Source of the DNA: Bacteroidota bacterium
GTDB lineage: Bacteria; Bacteroidota; Bacteroidia; Cytophagales; Cytophagaceae
Direction: 5' to 3'
Assembly (NCBI GenBank): GCA_023392125.1
Contig: JAEVZS010000023.1
Coordinates: forward strand, 1 to 64,000
DNA: 64,000 bases
Shown one piece after another: positions 25,513 through 34,195 of the stretch (position 1 is its first letter; the number at the start of each line of letters is the position of its first letter). Position numbers and translations under genes: made by a program. The notes beneath the pieces are model-generated. The model was not told where the DNA came from, did no database searches, and worked only from the letters and a program-made list of their open reading frames with translations.

Positions 25513-26906
25513 TGTTCTCCTTGTTGCTTTTTATTTTTTTTCTTCTTTTTATTCTTGTCAGCTCCCTCTTCTGATTCGGAAGCATGGTTCGTTTCGCTGC
25601 TATTTACTGAATCAGCCGGACGGTTTACCGGTACCGGAGTTTCCTGCCTGGGAACCTGTTCTTCCTGAACGGGAACAGGACTTTCGCTTACCGGCTTTTC
25701 AACAGCAGCTTTTGGCTTTGAGACTTCTCTTTTAACAGTTTGATTATCTCCTCCCCTTCTGCTATCCTGTACCGGCGGCGCAGCAGGATGCTGTTGCGGC
25801 CCGGATACGGTATCCTGCACCATCGATTCAAGAGAATCAGCTGGTTCAGCCACAATCGCTACCGGTCGAAATTTTTCGTACAGGCCTGCAAGACTGTTAC
25901 GGGCATTCACATTGGCCGAATCCTGCCGGATTACCAGCTCATAGTAGTATATAGCTTCTTCTCCTCTGCCTCTTTTTTCCGAGATATCAGCCAGCAGCAG
26001 ATTGACCTGTATATTCTTATCTGATCTTCTGATATATCGCTCCAGATATCTTTCGGCTTTCTCTTCCTCACCAATCGCATAGTAATGCAAGCCAAGCGTG
26101 GCAAGTCCCGGAAGATACGCAGAATCAAACGCAACTGCCGACTCATACGCCACCAACGCTGCCTCTTTATATCCGTTACGCTCCAGCACCTTACCGTGGT
26201 AATAATACAGAGCTTCCAGATCCCTGGCCGCTTTCATCCCTTTTACAATATATACAAGCGCAGAATCTTCCTTCTTCTGATTGATGTATACAGCAGCCAT
26301 TGAAGCGTAAGACGCACCGTATTCAGGCTTCCGCTCTATCGCCTTCCGCAGCTTTACTATTCCGGTCAGTGTATCACCTTTCCGAAAATCACGCTGTGCA
26401 TCAAAATAAAGCACCTCTGCATTATGCGGAGCTATATTCAGCGCTTTTTTCGTATATTCTTCAGATTGCCGGACATCCCCCAGCGTAGTGCTTATCTCTG
26501 CAAGAAGCACATACACATCCGGATTCCTGTTTCCCTGATATAATGCCTTCTGTCCATAATCCAGCGCTTCAGAATATAATCCCAGCTCATTCAGCAAAAA
26601 AGCTTTATAATACAAATATCCGGAATTATAACGGTCATACTCAAGAGACTGGCTGATATCTTCTACAGCCTGCTGAAAATTCTGGTATTGCGCGTATACT
26701 TTGCTTCGTCTGTAATACAAATCCGGATTATCCGGATCATCTTCAATCGCCTGATTAAGCCTGCCGAGCATCGGCTCTTTGTATCTGTCCGAATGAAGCG
26801 TATAGTCAAATGAAGGAATATCTCCACGATCCTGTTTCTGATCACAGGAAAACAGAAATATTCCGACAAAGAATATTATTCCGACAAATACTTCAATCCA
26901 TTTCAT
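25509..26906 (-). CDS. TPR-repeat lipoprotein
   Basis: A 465-residue lipoprotein; the ATG at 26906 is chosen over a TTG at 26918 and gives a signal peptide with lipobox LFSC (Cys21). About eight tetratricopeptide repeats cover residues 45-330 (NPDLYYRRSKVYAQYQNFQQ, YSEALDYGQKALYQGNRNPD, GDVRQSEEYTKKALNIAPHN, GEEEKAERYLERYIRR). The remainder (about 335-465) is Pro, Val, Glu and Ser-rich and ends in a Lys-rich tail KKKKKNKKQQGEQ, likely disordered. It lies between the DUF5686-type gene and thrS, overlapping thrS by 4 bases. Function unknown; TPR lipoproteins in this phylum often scaffold envelope complexes. Confidence 0.8.
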   Translation of the reverse strand: MKWIEVFVGIIFFVGIFLFSCDQKQDRGDIPSFDYTLHSDRYKEPMLGRLNQAIEDDPDNPDLYYRRSKVYAQYQNFQQAVEDISQSLEYDRYNSGYLYYKAFLLNELGLYSEALDYGQKALYQGNRNPDVYVLLAEISTTLGDVRQSEEYTKKALNIAPHNAEVLYFDAQRDFRKGDTLTGIVKLRKAIERKPEYGASYASMAAVYINQKKEDSALVYIVKGMKAARDLEALYYYHGKVLERNGYKEAALVAYESAVAFDSAYLPGLATLGLHYYAIGEEEKAERYLERYIRRSDKNIQVNLLLADISEKRGRGEEAIYYYELVIRQDSANVNARNSLAGLYEKFRPVAIVAEPADSLESMVQDTVSGPQQHPAAPPVQDSRRGGDNQTVKREVSKPKAAVEKPVSESPVPVQEEQVPRQETPVPVNRPADSVNSSETNHASESEEGADKNKKKKKNKKQQGEQ

Positions 26907-26951
26907 ACAAACATCCAAATGTATATATTTTTTTGATCTTGTAATCAGAAA

Positions 26952-29438
26952 TCAAAGACTAAACTGAACAGAGAACTTCACGCCAAAACGCCGGACATCA
27001 GGTTTATCCAGATAAGTAACCCGGTGAAAAAAATCTACCCGGAATATTTTGAATATATTCTCAATTCCATAGCCTATTTCAATATAAGGTTTATCCCTTA
27101 AAGAGGAAAAGACTACCGGTTGGTTCCCGATCGCATCAGGAACATACGGCATTTTATTCTTATCGGACAAATCTCCGTAAACAATACCGGTTGACACCAG
27201 AGAACGCCATTTCAATCTGCGAATAAGCGGAATTCTGTTTAAAATCAGCCCTTCGAAATAATGCCTGTACCGCAGGCTTACGTATGCATCACTCACAAAC
27301 TCAAAGTAATTCATCAGATTAAATCCGGCAGTTGTGTAAAACGGCGATTCATTACCCAGATGAACCTCAAGCAGCGGTAAAGGGACTTTTGAAAATATTC
27401 TTCCGACATTCAGGTCAATATAGGACCGGCCTAATGCCCCCAGTTTAAAATTATCTGTAATATAAAAATCCAGCTTCTGGTATGACAGATCGCTATCAAG
27501 CACATTTTTCAATCCAAGCGTATAGCGTAACCGAAAGATGGGCCATGATCTTGTTCCCAGGCTTATCCGCTGATTATCATTTTGCACAAACAACTCGTCT
27601 CTGGCATACCTGGCCTCAAGAATCACCTCTGAAGTAGTCAGATTTCCAAAAGCCAGTGTATCCTGAGGTCTTCCGTCTTTCACCACATTATATTCAAACA
27701 AAGGATCATACTGTTTGCTCCTGACAATAATCTTCTGGGAAAAGTCCTTGGTAAGCTGTCGTTTAAAACCGGCATATGCCAAACGATTATACGTCGGACC
27801 AATCAGTTTTCCCCAACGGGTAAAGGCCAGAAAAAGGTTATTTCTTTCTTCCAGCTTTTCTTCCGGTATGGCAATCTGATCGATATCATATTTATATCCA
27901 ATCCACCACTCAGTCCAGCGCTTTCGGGATGCTATATAATTAAGCTGCCCTCCATACTTTGCAATATCATCTTTCACACCATATGCTGCAAAGCCACTGA
28001 GTATTATTTTGGAGCTAAACTCTCCATTGGTCCTTCCACCGAGCCGGAAACGGCTTCCTTCCACATCATTCCAGGCAAATGCATAGAGATAAGGTCCGAT
28101 ATCAAATTTTCCGGCAGTGTAATATCCGTTAACAGCCACATCTACCACCTCCACAAAAGTCTTGACAGAGGGGACATGCTTGACCGAATCAATAAGCTGA
28201 TACATAAGCTGCTCTTCGGAAGTAAGAGGCACCTTTCTCTTCTGATCCCAGTATTCATCCTTTTTTATTCCGGCATCTTCTGCAACTCTGACAGGATCTT
28301 CATAAAATGAGATTGTCTTAGGCTGATTAATTATAAAGTCTGAATTATAGCTCTTAAAGCTTGCCTCCAGTCCTGCCCACTTTTCTGATAACCCGGTAAA
28401 ACGGATATAAACATCCGTAAACTCAGGTAGCCATGGCCCGGCTTCTGTCGGCACAAGATCCTGCCGGATCTTAATACTGCCTACATAATTCAGATTGGCT
28501 TCTTTGCCTATCTCAAGATCAACCCGCTTCAATGCAAAAGATGAGTCCTGAATCCATATTTCCCCTCCAAACGCAAGATCCTGATCCCGTTTAGGTATTA
28601 CACGAATGACATACACCGGAAGTCCGTCATATTCCAGCGTATCAGCCAGTCGATAATCATAGTACCCCATAGCTCCCTGAGCAATAGGGCTGATAAAATC
28701 CTTTTCTACGATCTGAACCCAGTTCTGATAAAAATTGTAATTCTGCAATGAAGAGCCTATAAGCTGAGATATCAGGCTCCCATCCTCAACAAAGACTCCG
28801 GAAATCCGGGTACCCTCAATATGTTCCGACATTCTGTCCGGATTAGAGCGCACATATATTCTGGACAATGCTTCCGAAGCAAAAAAGGGGAGTTTGGTAT
28901 TGCCATTTCCCAGGCTGTCAATAATGGCCATTATATCCTTTCCCATCTTCCGGTTTTTCAGATTTTCAGGTATCTTGTCAAATCCGGCAATCAAGGTACT
29001 GAAAGATTCGTACTCATACGCTGAGAATGACCGCTTATCATGTTTGTCCTTGGCCCGTATTGCTTTTTTTACAATTCGAATCCCCGGGTCTTCCTTGTTG
29101 GTAAGTACAATTGTCTCAAGCTGCTCAACTTCAGGATAGAGCTTAAAGTCCTTTACCTGAGCTTCATTCTTCCGGACCGCATATCGGATTGTCTGATATC
29201 CGAAAAAAGAAACCGTCACCGAATCACCAGGCCGATCACTTGCAAGCCTGTAGAATCCGGCGTCATCAGTGAAAGTTCCATCCGGAGTTCCCTCATAAAA
29301 AACACTGACAAATGACAACGACTCACCAGTAACAGCATCTGTCACTTTACCACTCAAAACCGTCTGCGCAACTGATAATGATGAAGCAAATAAAAGAAAC
29401 GGAAAAATAAGTTTGCAATAAAAATTCATCCCTGGCAT
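26952..29438 (-). CDS. DUF5686 outer membrane protein with carboxypeptidase-regulatory-like domain
   Basis: About 825-828 residues; an ATG at 29429 gives the better signal peptide (MNFYCKLIF to SSLSVAQ), the one at 29438 adds three residues. Residues about 25-110 are a carboxypeptidase D regulatory-like beta sandwich (LSGKVTDAVTGESLSFVSVF, DDAGFYRLASDRPGD). Then follows the DUF5686 region and a C-terminal outer membrane barrel ending FGVKFSVQFSL with a terminal aromatic/hydrophobic strand. Such proteins are common in Bacteroidota and have no firmly assigned function. It is 12 bases after the sanA-like gene and shortly before the TPR lipoprotein gene. Confidence 0.85.
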   Translation of the reverse strand: MPGMNFYCKLIFPFLLFASSLSVAQTVLSGKVTDAVTGESLSFVSVFYEGTPDGTFTDDAGFYRLASDRPGDSVTVSFFGYQTIRYAVRKNEAQVKDFKLYPEVEQLETIVLTNKEDPGIRIVKKAIRAKDKHDKRSFSAYEYESFSTLIAGFDKIPENLKNRKMGKDIMAIIDSLGNGNTKLPFFASEALSRIYVRSNPDRMSEHIEGTRISGVFVEDGSLISQLIGSSLQNYNFYQNWVQIVEKDFISPIAQGAMGYYDYRLADTLEYDGLPVYVIRVIPKRDQDLAFGGEIWIQDSSFALKRVDLEIGKEANLNYVGSIKIRQDLVPTEAGPWLPEFTDVYIRFTGLSEKWAGLEASFKSYNSDFIINQPKTISFYEDPVRVAEDAGIKKDEYWDQKRKVPLTSEEQLMYQLIDSVKHVPSVKTFVEVVDVAVNGYYTAGKFDIGPYLYAFAWNDVEGSRFRLGGRTNGEFSSKIILSGFAAYGVKDDIAKYGGQLNYIASRKRWTEWWIGYKYDIDQIAIPEEKLEERNNLFLAFTRWGKLIGPTYNRLAYAGFKRQLTKDFSQKIIVRSKQYDPLFEYNVVKDGRPQDTLAFGNLTTSEVILEARYARDELFVQNDNQRISLGTRSWPIFRLRYTLGLKNVLDSDLSYQKLDFYITDNFKLGALGRSYIDLNVGRIFSKVPLPLLEVHLGNESPFYTTAGFNLMNYFEFVSDAYVSLRYRHYFEGLILNRIPLIRRLKWRSLVSTGIVYGDLSDKNKMPYVPDAIGNQPVVFSSLRDKPYIEIGYGIENIFKIFRVDFFHRVTYLDKPDVRRFGVKFSVQFSL

Positions 29439-29450
29439 TCTTTAAGGAAA

Positions 29451-30128
29451 TTAAGCATTTTTTTGTTTCCTTGCTTCAATTATAATCGGATCTCCCAGAA
29501 ATCTGGGCTTTTTATGGAGCAGATATAAATCTATAACAGCTTTACAACGGGCCAGATACTCCCGGTATAATGCCAGGGAAGAATGACCTTCCGGCACTCC
29601 GCCACTGGCCAGTGCAATAGCCTGTATATCATAGAATCGCGCAATAAATAAAGCTCTGTAACAATGAAATCCCTGAGTTATAATCGTAAGACTATCCTGG
29701 CCGAATATCTTCTTACTACGAACCATTGAATCAAATGTTCGGAAACCGGCATAATCAAGCGTAATCTTCCCGGCAGGAATCCCTTGGGCAATAAGAGCTT
29801 TTTTCATGTCCAGCGGCTCATTATAATAGGAATACGAATTATCTCCGCTGGCAATGAAATGTTCAGCTTTTCCCTGAGTATACAGGCGACCGGCAGCTTC
29901 CATTCTGTATTTAAAAAACAGATTGGGCTTTCCGTTTCGTGAATACTTGCTGGTACCAAGCACCAGAGCCACTTTGTTTTTCGGGACCCGGGTAACAGAG
30001 TGGTAGACATATGACCTGGTACTCATAACAACCCATATATTACATCCCGCCACAAAAAACACCACAAACCCCGGAATAAGAAATACCAGCCAGAGCAACT
30101 TCCGTTTCTTTGTAAAAAAGTATTTCAC
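29451..30128 (-). CDS. SanA/YdcF-type DUF218 membrane protein
   Basis: A 225-residue protein with one N-terminal membrane segment (about 11-32) and a DUF218 domain: KNKVALVLGTSKYSRNGKPN, then YRMEAAGRLYTQGKAEHFIASGDN and the segment ITQGFHCYRALFIARFYDI. This is the pattern of SanA, whose loss in Escherichia coli raises vancomycin sensitivity at high temperature, pointing to a role in envelope integrity; the chemical reaction is unknown. It lies 12 bases upstream of the DUF5686-type gene and may start that transcript. Confidence 0.85.
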   Translation of the reverse strand: MKYFFTKKRKLLWLVFLIPGFVVFFVAGCNIWVVMSTRSYVYHSVTRVPKNKVALVLGTSKYSRNGKPNLFFKYRMEAAGRLYTQGKAEHFIASGDNSYSYYNEPLDMKKALIAQGIPAGKITLDYAGFRTFDSMVRSKKIFGQDSLTIITQGFHCYRALFIARFYDIQAIALASGGVPEGHSSLALYREYLARCKAVIDLYLLHKKPRFLGDPIIIEARKQKNA

Positions 30129-30248
30129 TTACATCAACCGATTAAAAATTTGGCTAAGCATTTCACTGCAATGTACCGCTTTCCGGGGACTATAGCAGAA
30201 AATAACCCCAGCGACAGAAAATAGTTAGATATATTATTATATAACGAA

Positions 30249-30275
30249 CAACCTGAATCAAAACAATCCAGGTTG
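30249..30275 (-). terminator. Possible terminator overlapping the topoisomerase stop codon
   Basis: CAACCTG (30249-30255) pairs with CAGGTTG (30269-30275) around a 13-base loop that contains the gene's stop codon. The tail on the minus strand is only partly T-rich (TTCGTTATATAAT), so this is tentative. Confidence 0.35.
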
Positions 30276-32849
30276 TCCATCGTCTCCTTTACTATTCTTT
30301 TTAACATCCATCTCAATACTGGAACCAGCGCTGAAAGCTTCCGGTTGCAGGACAGGTTTGATTCCCGCAACCTTATTATTTGATAATTTGTTTCCTACAG
30401 CTTTCCACCCCTTTACATCAATAAAGGTAGTCAGATCAATTTCCTCCGCCGGAGGAGTCAGGTATTTACCTTTAACATATTCCACCACGACCTTAGGATT
30501 GGGAGCAGTTGAAACAAAATCAAGCTTTGAGCCTTTATCCTCGGAAACAAAACTAAATTTTTTACCAACTGTCGAAGTTTCAATCTTAAAGCGTTTGGCA
30601 AAATGAAGCTTGGTTTTTCCGTCCAGATATATAGCCGAAACAGTAACATCCGGATTGAACTTTTCAATAAGCGCTACATTTTCAGGCTCAAAACGATTGG
30701 TAAGCTCACTTCCGGTGATTTCGTAAGAACCATCACTGTACATAATCAATATCCGGTCACCAGACTCAAACTCACCCAGATATTTACCACGTTCTTCCGT
30801 ATTAAGCCGGCCTACCCGATCATCGTACCATATTTTCAGACCTGACAAAGTAGACACGCCGGCGGACTTCAGCTCAATTTTGCGGATAGAATATTTGGTC
30901 AGAATATTTCCCTGAGAATTTCTGCCCTTGATCGCGATTTCTGAAAAGTCAAAGTCAAAAACCTTCACTCTGGCCTTTGCCGCCGGAGTTAGGGTAACAG
31001 CAATAGTCTCAGCCTCTCCATTGGGATTCGCTGAAAAATACAATACTTTTGAGCCTTTCGATCCTTTGGTCAGATCATATTCCCGATCTCTGGTTACCGC
31101 AAGCACCTGAAAACGCTTAATCATGGATACTCCGGTTTTTCCATCGACATAGACCATATTATAGACCATGCGCTCATCGTTCTTCTTAAAGATGGCTACA
31201 TGAATAATATCCTTCCCCACAAAAACCTTTTCTCCTACTTTGGTCACCAGCACTACTCCATCTTTTCTGAAAACGATAATATCATCAATATCCGAGCAGT
31301 CACAGACATATTCTTCTTTTTTCAGCCCGATACCAATAAAACCCTCGCTTCGGTTGATATAGAGCTTTTCATTTGCCATTGCCACTACGTTCGCCACAAT
31401 TGTATCAAACGCTCTGATCTCTGTCTTCCGCTCTTTGCCCTTTCCGTATTTTTCAAGAAGATTTTTGAAATAAGCAATGGCAAACTCAGTCAGATGCTCC
31501 AGATCATAATTTGTCTGATCCAGATCCTCCTGAAGTTTTCTCATCAGCTCATCTGCCTTAAAGGCGTCAAACCTGGAAATACGCTTGATTTTAATTTCCG
31601 TAAGTCTGATGATATCGTCTGTAGTAATCTCCCGGTAAAAATCCGGTTTATACGGCTCAAGCCCCTTGTCTATGGTAGAAAGTACATCTTCCCATGTTTC
31701 GCACTCTTCAATATCCCGGTAAATTCTGTTTTCTATGAATATTTTTTCCAAAGAAGAAAACAAAAGCTTTTCAAGCAGAGCATCACGTTTAATTTCAAGT
31801 TCCTGCTTGAGAAGATCAACAGTTTTATCAGTAGAAATTTTAAGTATATCATTGACACTCATAAAATGAGGCTTATCGTCAATGATTACGCAGGCATTGG
31901 GGGAGATTGATACCTCACAGTCCGTAAAGGCATACAGGGCATCAATAGCAATACCGGCATCCATACCGGGATTTAACTGTACCTGAATCTCCACGTCCCG
32001 GGCGGTATTATCAATTACTTTTTTTATTTTAATTTTTCCATTATCGTTGGCTTTGATAATAGAGTCAATAACTGAATTAGTCGTAGTACCAAAAGGGATA
32101 TCCCGGATCACAAGTGTTTTTTTATCCATCTCTTCTATCCGGGCGCGCACACGTACCTTCCCCCCTTTCTGGCCTTCATTATAATTGCCTACGTCAACCG
32201 TGCCGCCCGTAGGAAAGTCCGGAAATATTTCCACTTTCTTATTTCTGAGCAGATCAATAGACGCTTTGATTAATTCTATAAAATTGTGCGGAAGAATTTT
32301 AGTGGAAAGCCCGACTGCTATCCCTTCTACACCCTGAGCCAGCAGAAGAGGAAATTTTACCGGTAGCGTTACAGGCTCTTTCTTTCTGCCGTCATAAGAA
32401 GCCTGCCAGACGGTTGTATCCGGATTAAATAATACATCAAGAGCAAATTTTGACAGACGTGCTTCAATATACCTCGGAGCAGCCGCGCCATCTCCCGTAT
32501 TAATATCCCCCCAGTTTCCCTGAGTATCAATCAACAGATCCTTTTGACCAAGATTAACAATCGCGTCGCCTATGGATGCATCACCATGCGGATGAAACTG
32601 CATCGTATGGCCAATGATATTTGCTACTTTGTTGTACCGGCCATCATCCATTTCCCACATCGAATGCATAATACGGCGCTGGACCGGCTTAAGGCCATCC
32701 TCAATAGCAGGAACAGCGCGCTCCAGAATTACATAAGAAGCGTATTCCAGAAACCAGTTCTCATACATTCCCGATACGGGGAGCACATCATGTAAAATTT
32801 CCTCCTTATTCTCTTCCGGAAGATTCGCTTCATCCTTATCTTCTGCCAT
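30258..32849 (-). CDS. parC: DNA topoisomerase IV / gyrase subunit A (Bacteroidota ParC type)
   Basis: An 863-residue type IIA topoisomerase subunit A that cuts and rejoins DNA. The catalytic Tyr127 lies in AAAPRYIEARLSKFA, and the region HPHGDASIGDAIV (86-98) corresponds to the quinolone pocket, with Ala where Escherichia coli ParC has Ser80 and Asp where it has Glu84. The breakage-reunion domain runs to about 500, followed by a C-terminal DNA-wrapping beta-propeller with degenerate repeats. It ends in a Lys/Gly/Asp-rich tail. No subunit B gene is adjacent in this window; the upstream gene is divergent. I cannot exclude that it acts as gyrase subunit A, but the sequence looks like the ParC-type paralogue of this phylum. 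Confidence 0.88.
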   Translation of the reverse strand: MAEDKDEANLPEENKEEILHDVLPVSGMYENWFLEYASYVILERAVPAIEDGLKPVQRRIMHSMWEMDDGRYNKVANIIGHTMQFHPHGDASIGDAIVNLGQKDLLIDTQGNWGDINTGDGAAAPRYIEARLSKFALDVLFNPDTTVWQASYDGRKKEPVTLPVKFPLLLAQGVEGIAVGLSTKILPHNFIELIKASIDLLRNKKVEIFPDFPTGGTVDVGNYNEGQKGGKVRVRARIEEMDKKTLVIRDIPFGTTTNSVIDSIIKANDNGKIKIKKVIDNTARDVEIQVQLNPGMDAGIAIDALYAFTDCEVSISPNACVIIDDKPHFMSVNDILKISTDKTVDLLKQELEIKRDALLEKLLFSSLEKIFIENRIYRDIEECETWEDVLSTIDKGLEPYKPDFYREITTDDIIRLTEIKIKRISRFDAFKADELMRKLQEDLDQTNYDLEHLTEFAIAYFKNLLEKYGKGKERKTEIRAFDTIVANVVAMANEKLYINRSEGFIGIGLKKEEYVCDCSDIDDIIVFRKDGVVLVTKVGEKVFVGKDIIHVAIFKKNDERMVYNMVYVDGKTGVSMIKRFQVLAVTRDREYDLTKGSKGSKVLYFSANPNGEAETIAVTLTPAAKARVKVFDFDFSEIAIKGRNSQGNILTKYSIRKIELKSAGVSTLSGLKIWYDDRVGRLNTEERGKYLGEFESGDRILIMYSDGSYEITGSELTNRFEPENVALIEKFNPDVTVSAIYLDGKTKLHFAKRFKIETSTVGKKFSFVSEDKGSKLDFVSTAPNPKVVVEYVKGKYLTPPAEEIDLTTFIDVKGWKAVGNKLSNNKVAGIKPVLQPEAFSAGSSIEMDVKKNSKGDDGQPGLF

Positions 32850-33002
32850 TTATCCTAAAATTTTCACCAATTGATAACGAAATTACAAAAAAATAGCTGC
32901 TCTCTCCGATTTTGTGGATAATTTAGAACACTCAACAGATTGAAACAAACCTGACAGATGAGATTAAACCTGATCGGAAATTCCGGGAACAACCATCCAC
33001 GA

Positions 33003-33386
33003 ATGAAACAAAAACTTCTGACATACGCTACACTTTTACTAATTTTTTTAGCATCCGCCTGTGACCCTATGCCGGATATCCAGGGTTTTGATCAGAAAAA
33101 ATGGCAGGATGACAAACTGGGCTGTAGCGGTAGCCGAAGCACCGAAGTTGCTCTGCTGCTAAAGCATAAAAAGCAGTTTCAGGGAATATCTGAGCGCACC
33201 GTAATCAAAATACTTGGAAAGCCGGACAAAGTAGCTTTTTTCAAAAGGAATATACGCAATCTTATATACTTTACTGAGCCAGGGAACCAATGCGAGGGCA
33301 ACAACAATAAAACAGCGGGAAAAAGAGTTATCGTAGAACTCAACGCACTGGGCAACGTAACATGGATCAATGAAGAAATTATTTAG
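33003..33386 (+). CDS. Small lipoprotein, possibly SmpA/BamE-like fold
   Basis: About 127 residues from the ATG at 33003, which gives a lipoprotein signal with lipobox ASAC (Cys20); the frame is open from 32958. The middle part ERTVIKILGKPDKVAFFKR resembles the motif of SmpA/BamE-type domains, where a helix is followed by L-G-x-P-D. Then comes a beta strand NLIYFTEPGNQCEGNNN and KRVIVELNALGNVTWINEE, a hairpin as in that fold. Three Cys remain after the lipid Cys. The similarity is by eye only. The gene overlaps the next one by 17 bases. Confidence 0.6.
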   Translation: MKQKLLTYATLLLIFLASACDPMPDIQGFDQKKWQDDKLGCSGSRSTEVALLLKHKKQFQGISERTVIKILGKPDKVAFFKRNIRNLIYFTEPGNQCEGNNNKTAGKRVIVELNALGNVTWINEEII

Positions 33387-33903
33387 CCTGTTCCTGCTAC
33401 TGATCGGAACAAGTACGTATGGCCAGTATCCGATATCACTGGCTGGAAGCACCTATCAGAAAGATCTCAAAGTCATATCCAACAGCTACGGACCGATAAT
33501 CGGACTACAACGGGGAAAATACACTTTCATTGAAATCGGTGCAGAATACCACTGGAGAAAGATCCGGCTCAAAAACCCAAAAATCTATTCAGTCGGCGGT
33601 AATTTTGAATACAATTTCGGACACAATCTGCTTGGATACAAACTGGGTTTCTGGACAAAGCAAAACCGGGTAGATCTTACCTACGGAGCCAACATTATGT
33701 ATCTTACCGATTTTACATATGGCAAAGTCGGTATTTCTCCGACCTTAGGATTCCGGCTGATTGGATTCCATATTATTACCGGATATAATTTTACCCTGGG
33801 AAATGAGGCGCTTCAATACAATACCCTGCATATCGCTCTTCGCTATTTCATTCCGTCTGAGAACAAACTCAAAATTAAAAAGAGCAAGAAAAGCAAAAAG
33901 TAG
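33370..33903 (+). CDS. Small outer membrane beta-barrel-like protein
   Basis: A 177-residue exported protein: signal peptide to about residue 19 (TSTYGQ), then alternating amphipathic strands (GKYTFIEIGAEYHWRKI, SVGGNFEYNFGHN, YGANIMYLTDFTYGKVGI, GFHIITGYNFTLG) typical of an eight-stranded outer membrane barrel. The C-terminal tail is very basic (KLKIKKSKKSKK), unusual after a barrel's last strand. I do not recognise a family. It overlaps the upstream lipoprotein gene by 17 bases and is followed by a strong terminator. Confidence 0.65.
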   Translation: MKKLFSLFLLLIGTSTYGQYPISLAGSTYQKDLKVISNSYGPIIGLQRGKYTFIEIGAEYHWRKIRLKNPKIYSVGGNFEYNFGHNLLGYKLGFWTKQNRVDLTYGANIMYLTDFTYGKVGISPTLGFRLIGFHIITGYNFTLGNEALQYNTLHIALRYFIPSENKLKIKKSKKSKK

Positions 33904-33930
33904 TACGATAAAATTCTTCATTGGATATAA

Positions 33931-33960
33931 AAAAGCCCGAATTTCGTTCGGGCTTTTTTG
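33931..33960 (+). terminator. Terminator after the small barrel gene
   Basis: AAAAGCCCGAA (33931-33941) and TTCGGGCTTTT (33947-33957), a perfect 11-base stem with a 5-base loop and a T run of six. Confidence 0.9.
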
Positions 33961-34031
33961 AGGTTCCGAGCGGATTCGAACCGCTGTAGAAGGTTTTGCA
34001 GACCTCTGCCTAGCCGCTCGGCCACGGAACC
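33961..34031 (-). tRNA. tRNA-Cys (GCA)
   Basis: A 71-base cloverleaf on the minus strand. The acceptor stem GGTTCCG (34031-34025) pairs with CGGAACC, with T as discriminator base at 33961. The anticodon loop CTGCAAA carries GCA, flanked by a stem GAGGT/ACCTT, and the T arm reads GCGGTTCGAATCCGC. The CCA end is not encoded. Confidence 0.95.
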
Positions 34032-34146
34032 TTGTTCGTTTTAAGGACTGCAAACATAGGTATATTTAAGATACGATTCAACTATTGTGAAAAAGTTTTT
34101 TCAACGAATGCTCAAAATATTTATGCCCGGATAACAGATCTATAAC

Positions 34147-34171
34147 AAAAAAAGCTGCCCTTCCGGACAGC
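34147..34171 (-). terminator. Terminator after rpsA
   Basis: On the minus strand GCTGTCC, a GGAA tetraloop, GGGCAGC, then a run of seven T and GTTA. Confidence 0.88.
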
Positions 34172-34195
34172 CTCTCACTATTTCATTTTAAAGAA

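Noticed and set aside
31200..31910. Plus-strand frame of 236 codons opposite the topoisomerase gene
   Set aside because: Antisense shadow of a well-supported gene; no recognisable domain.
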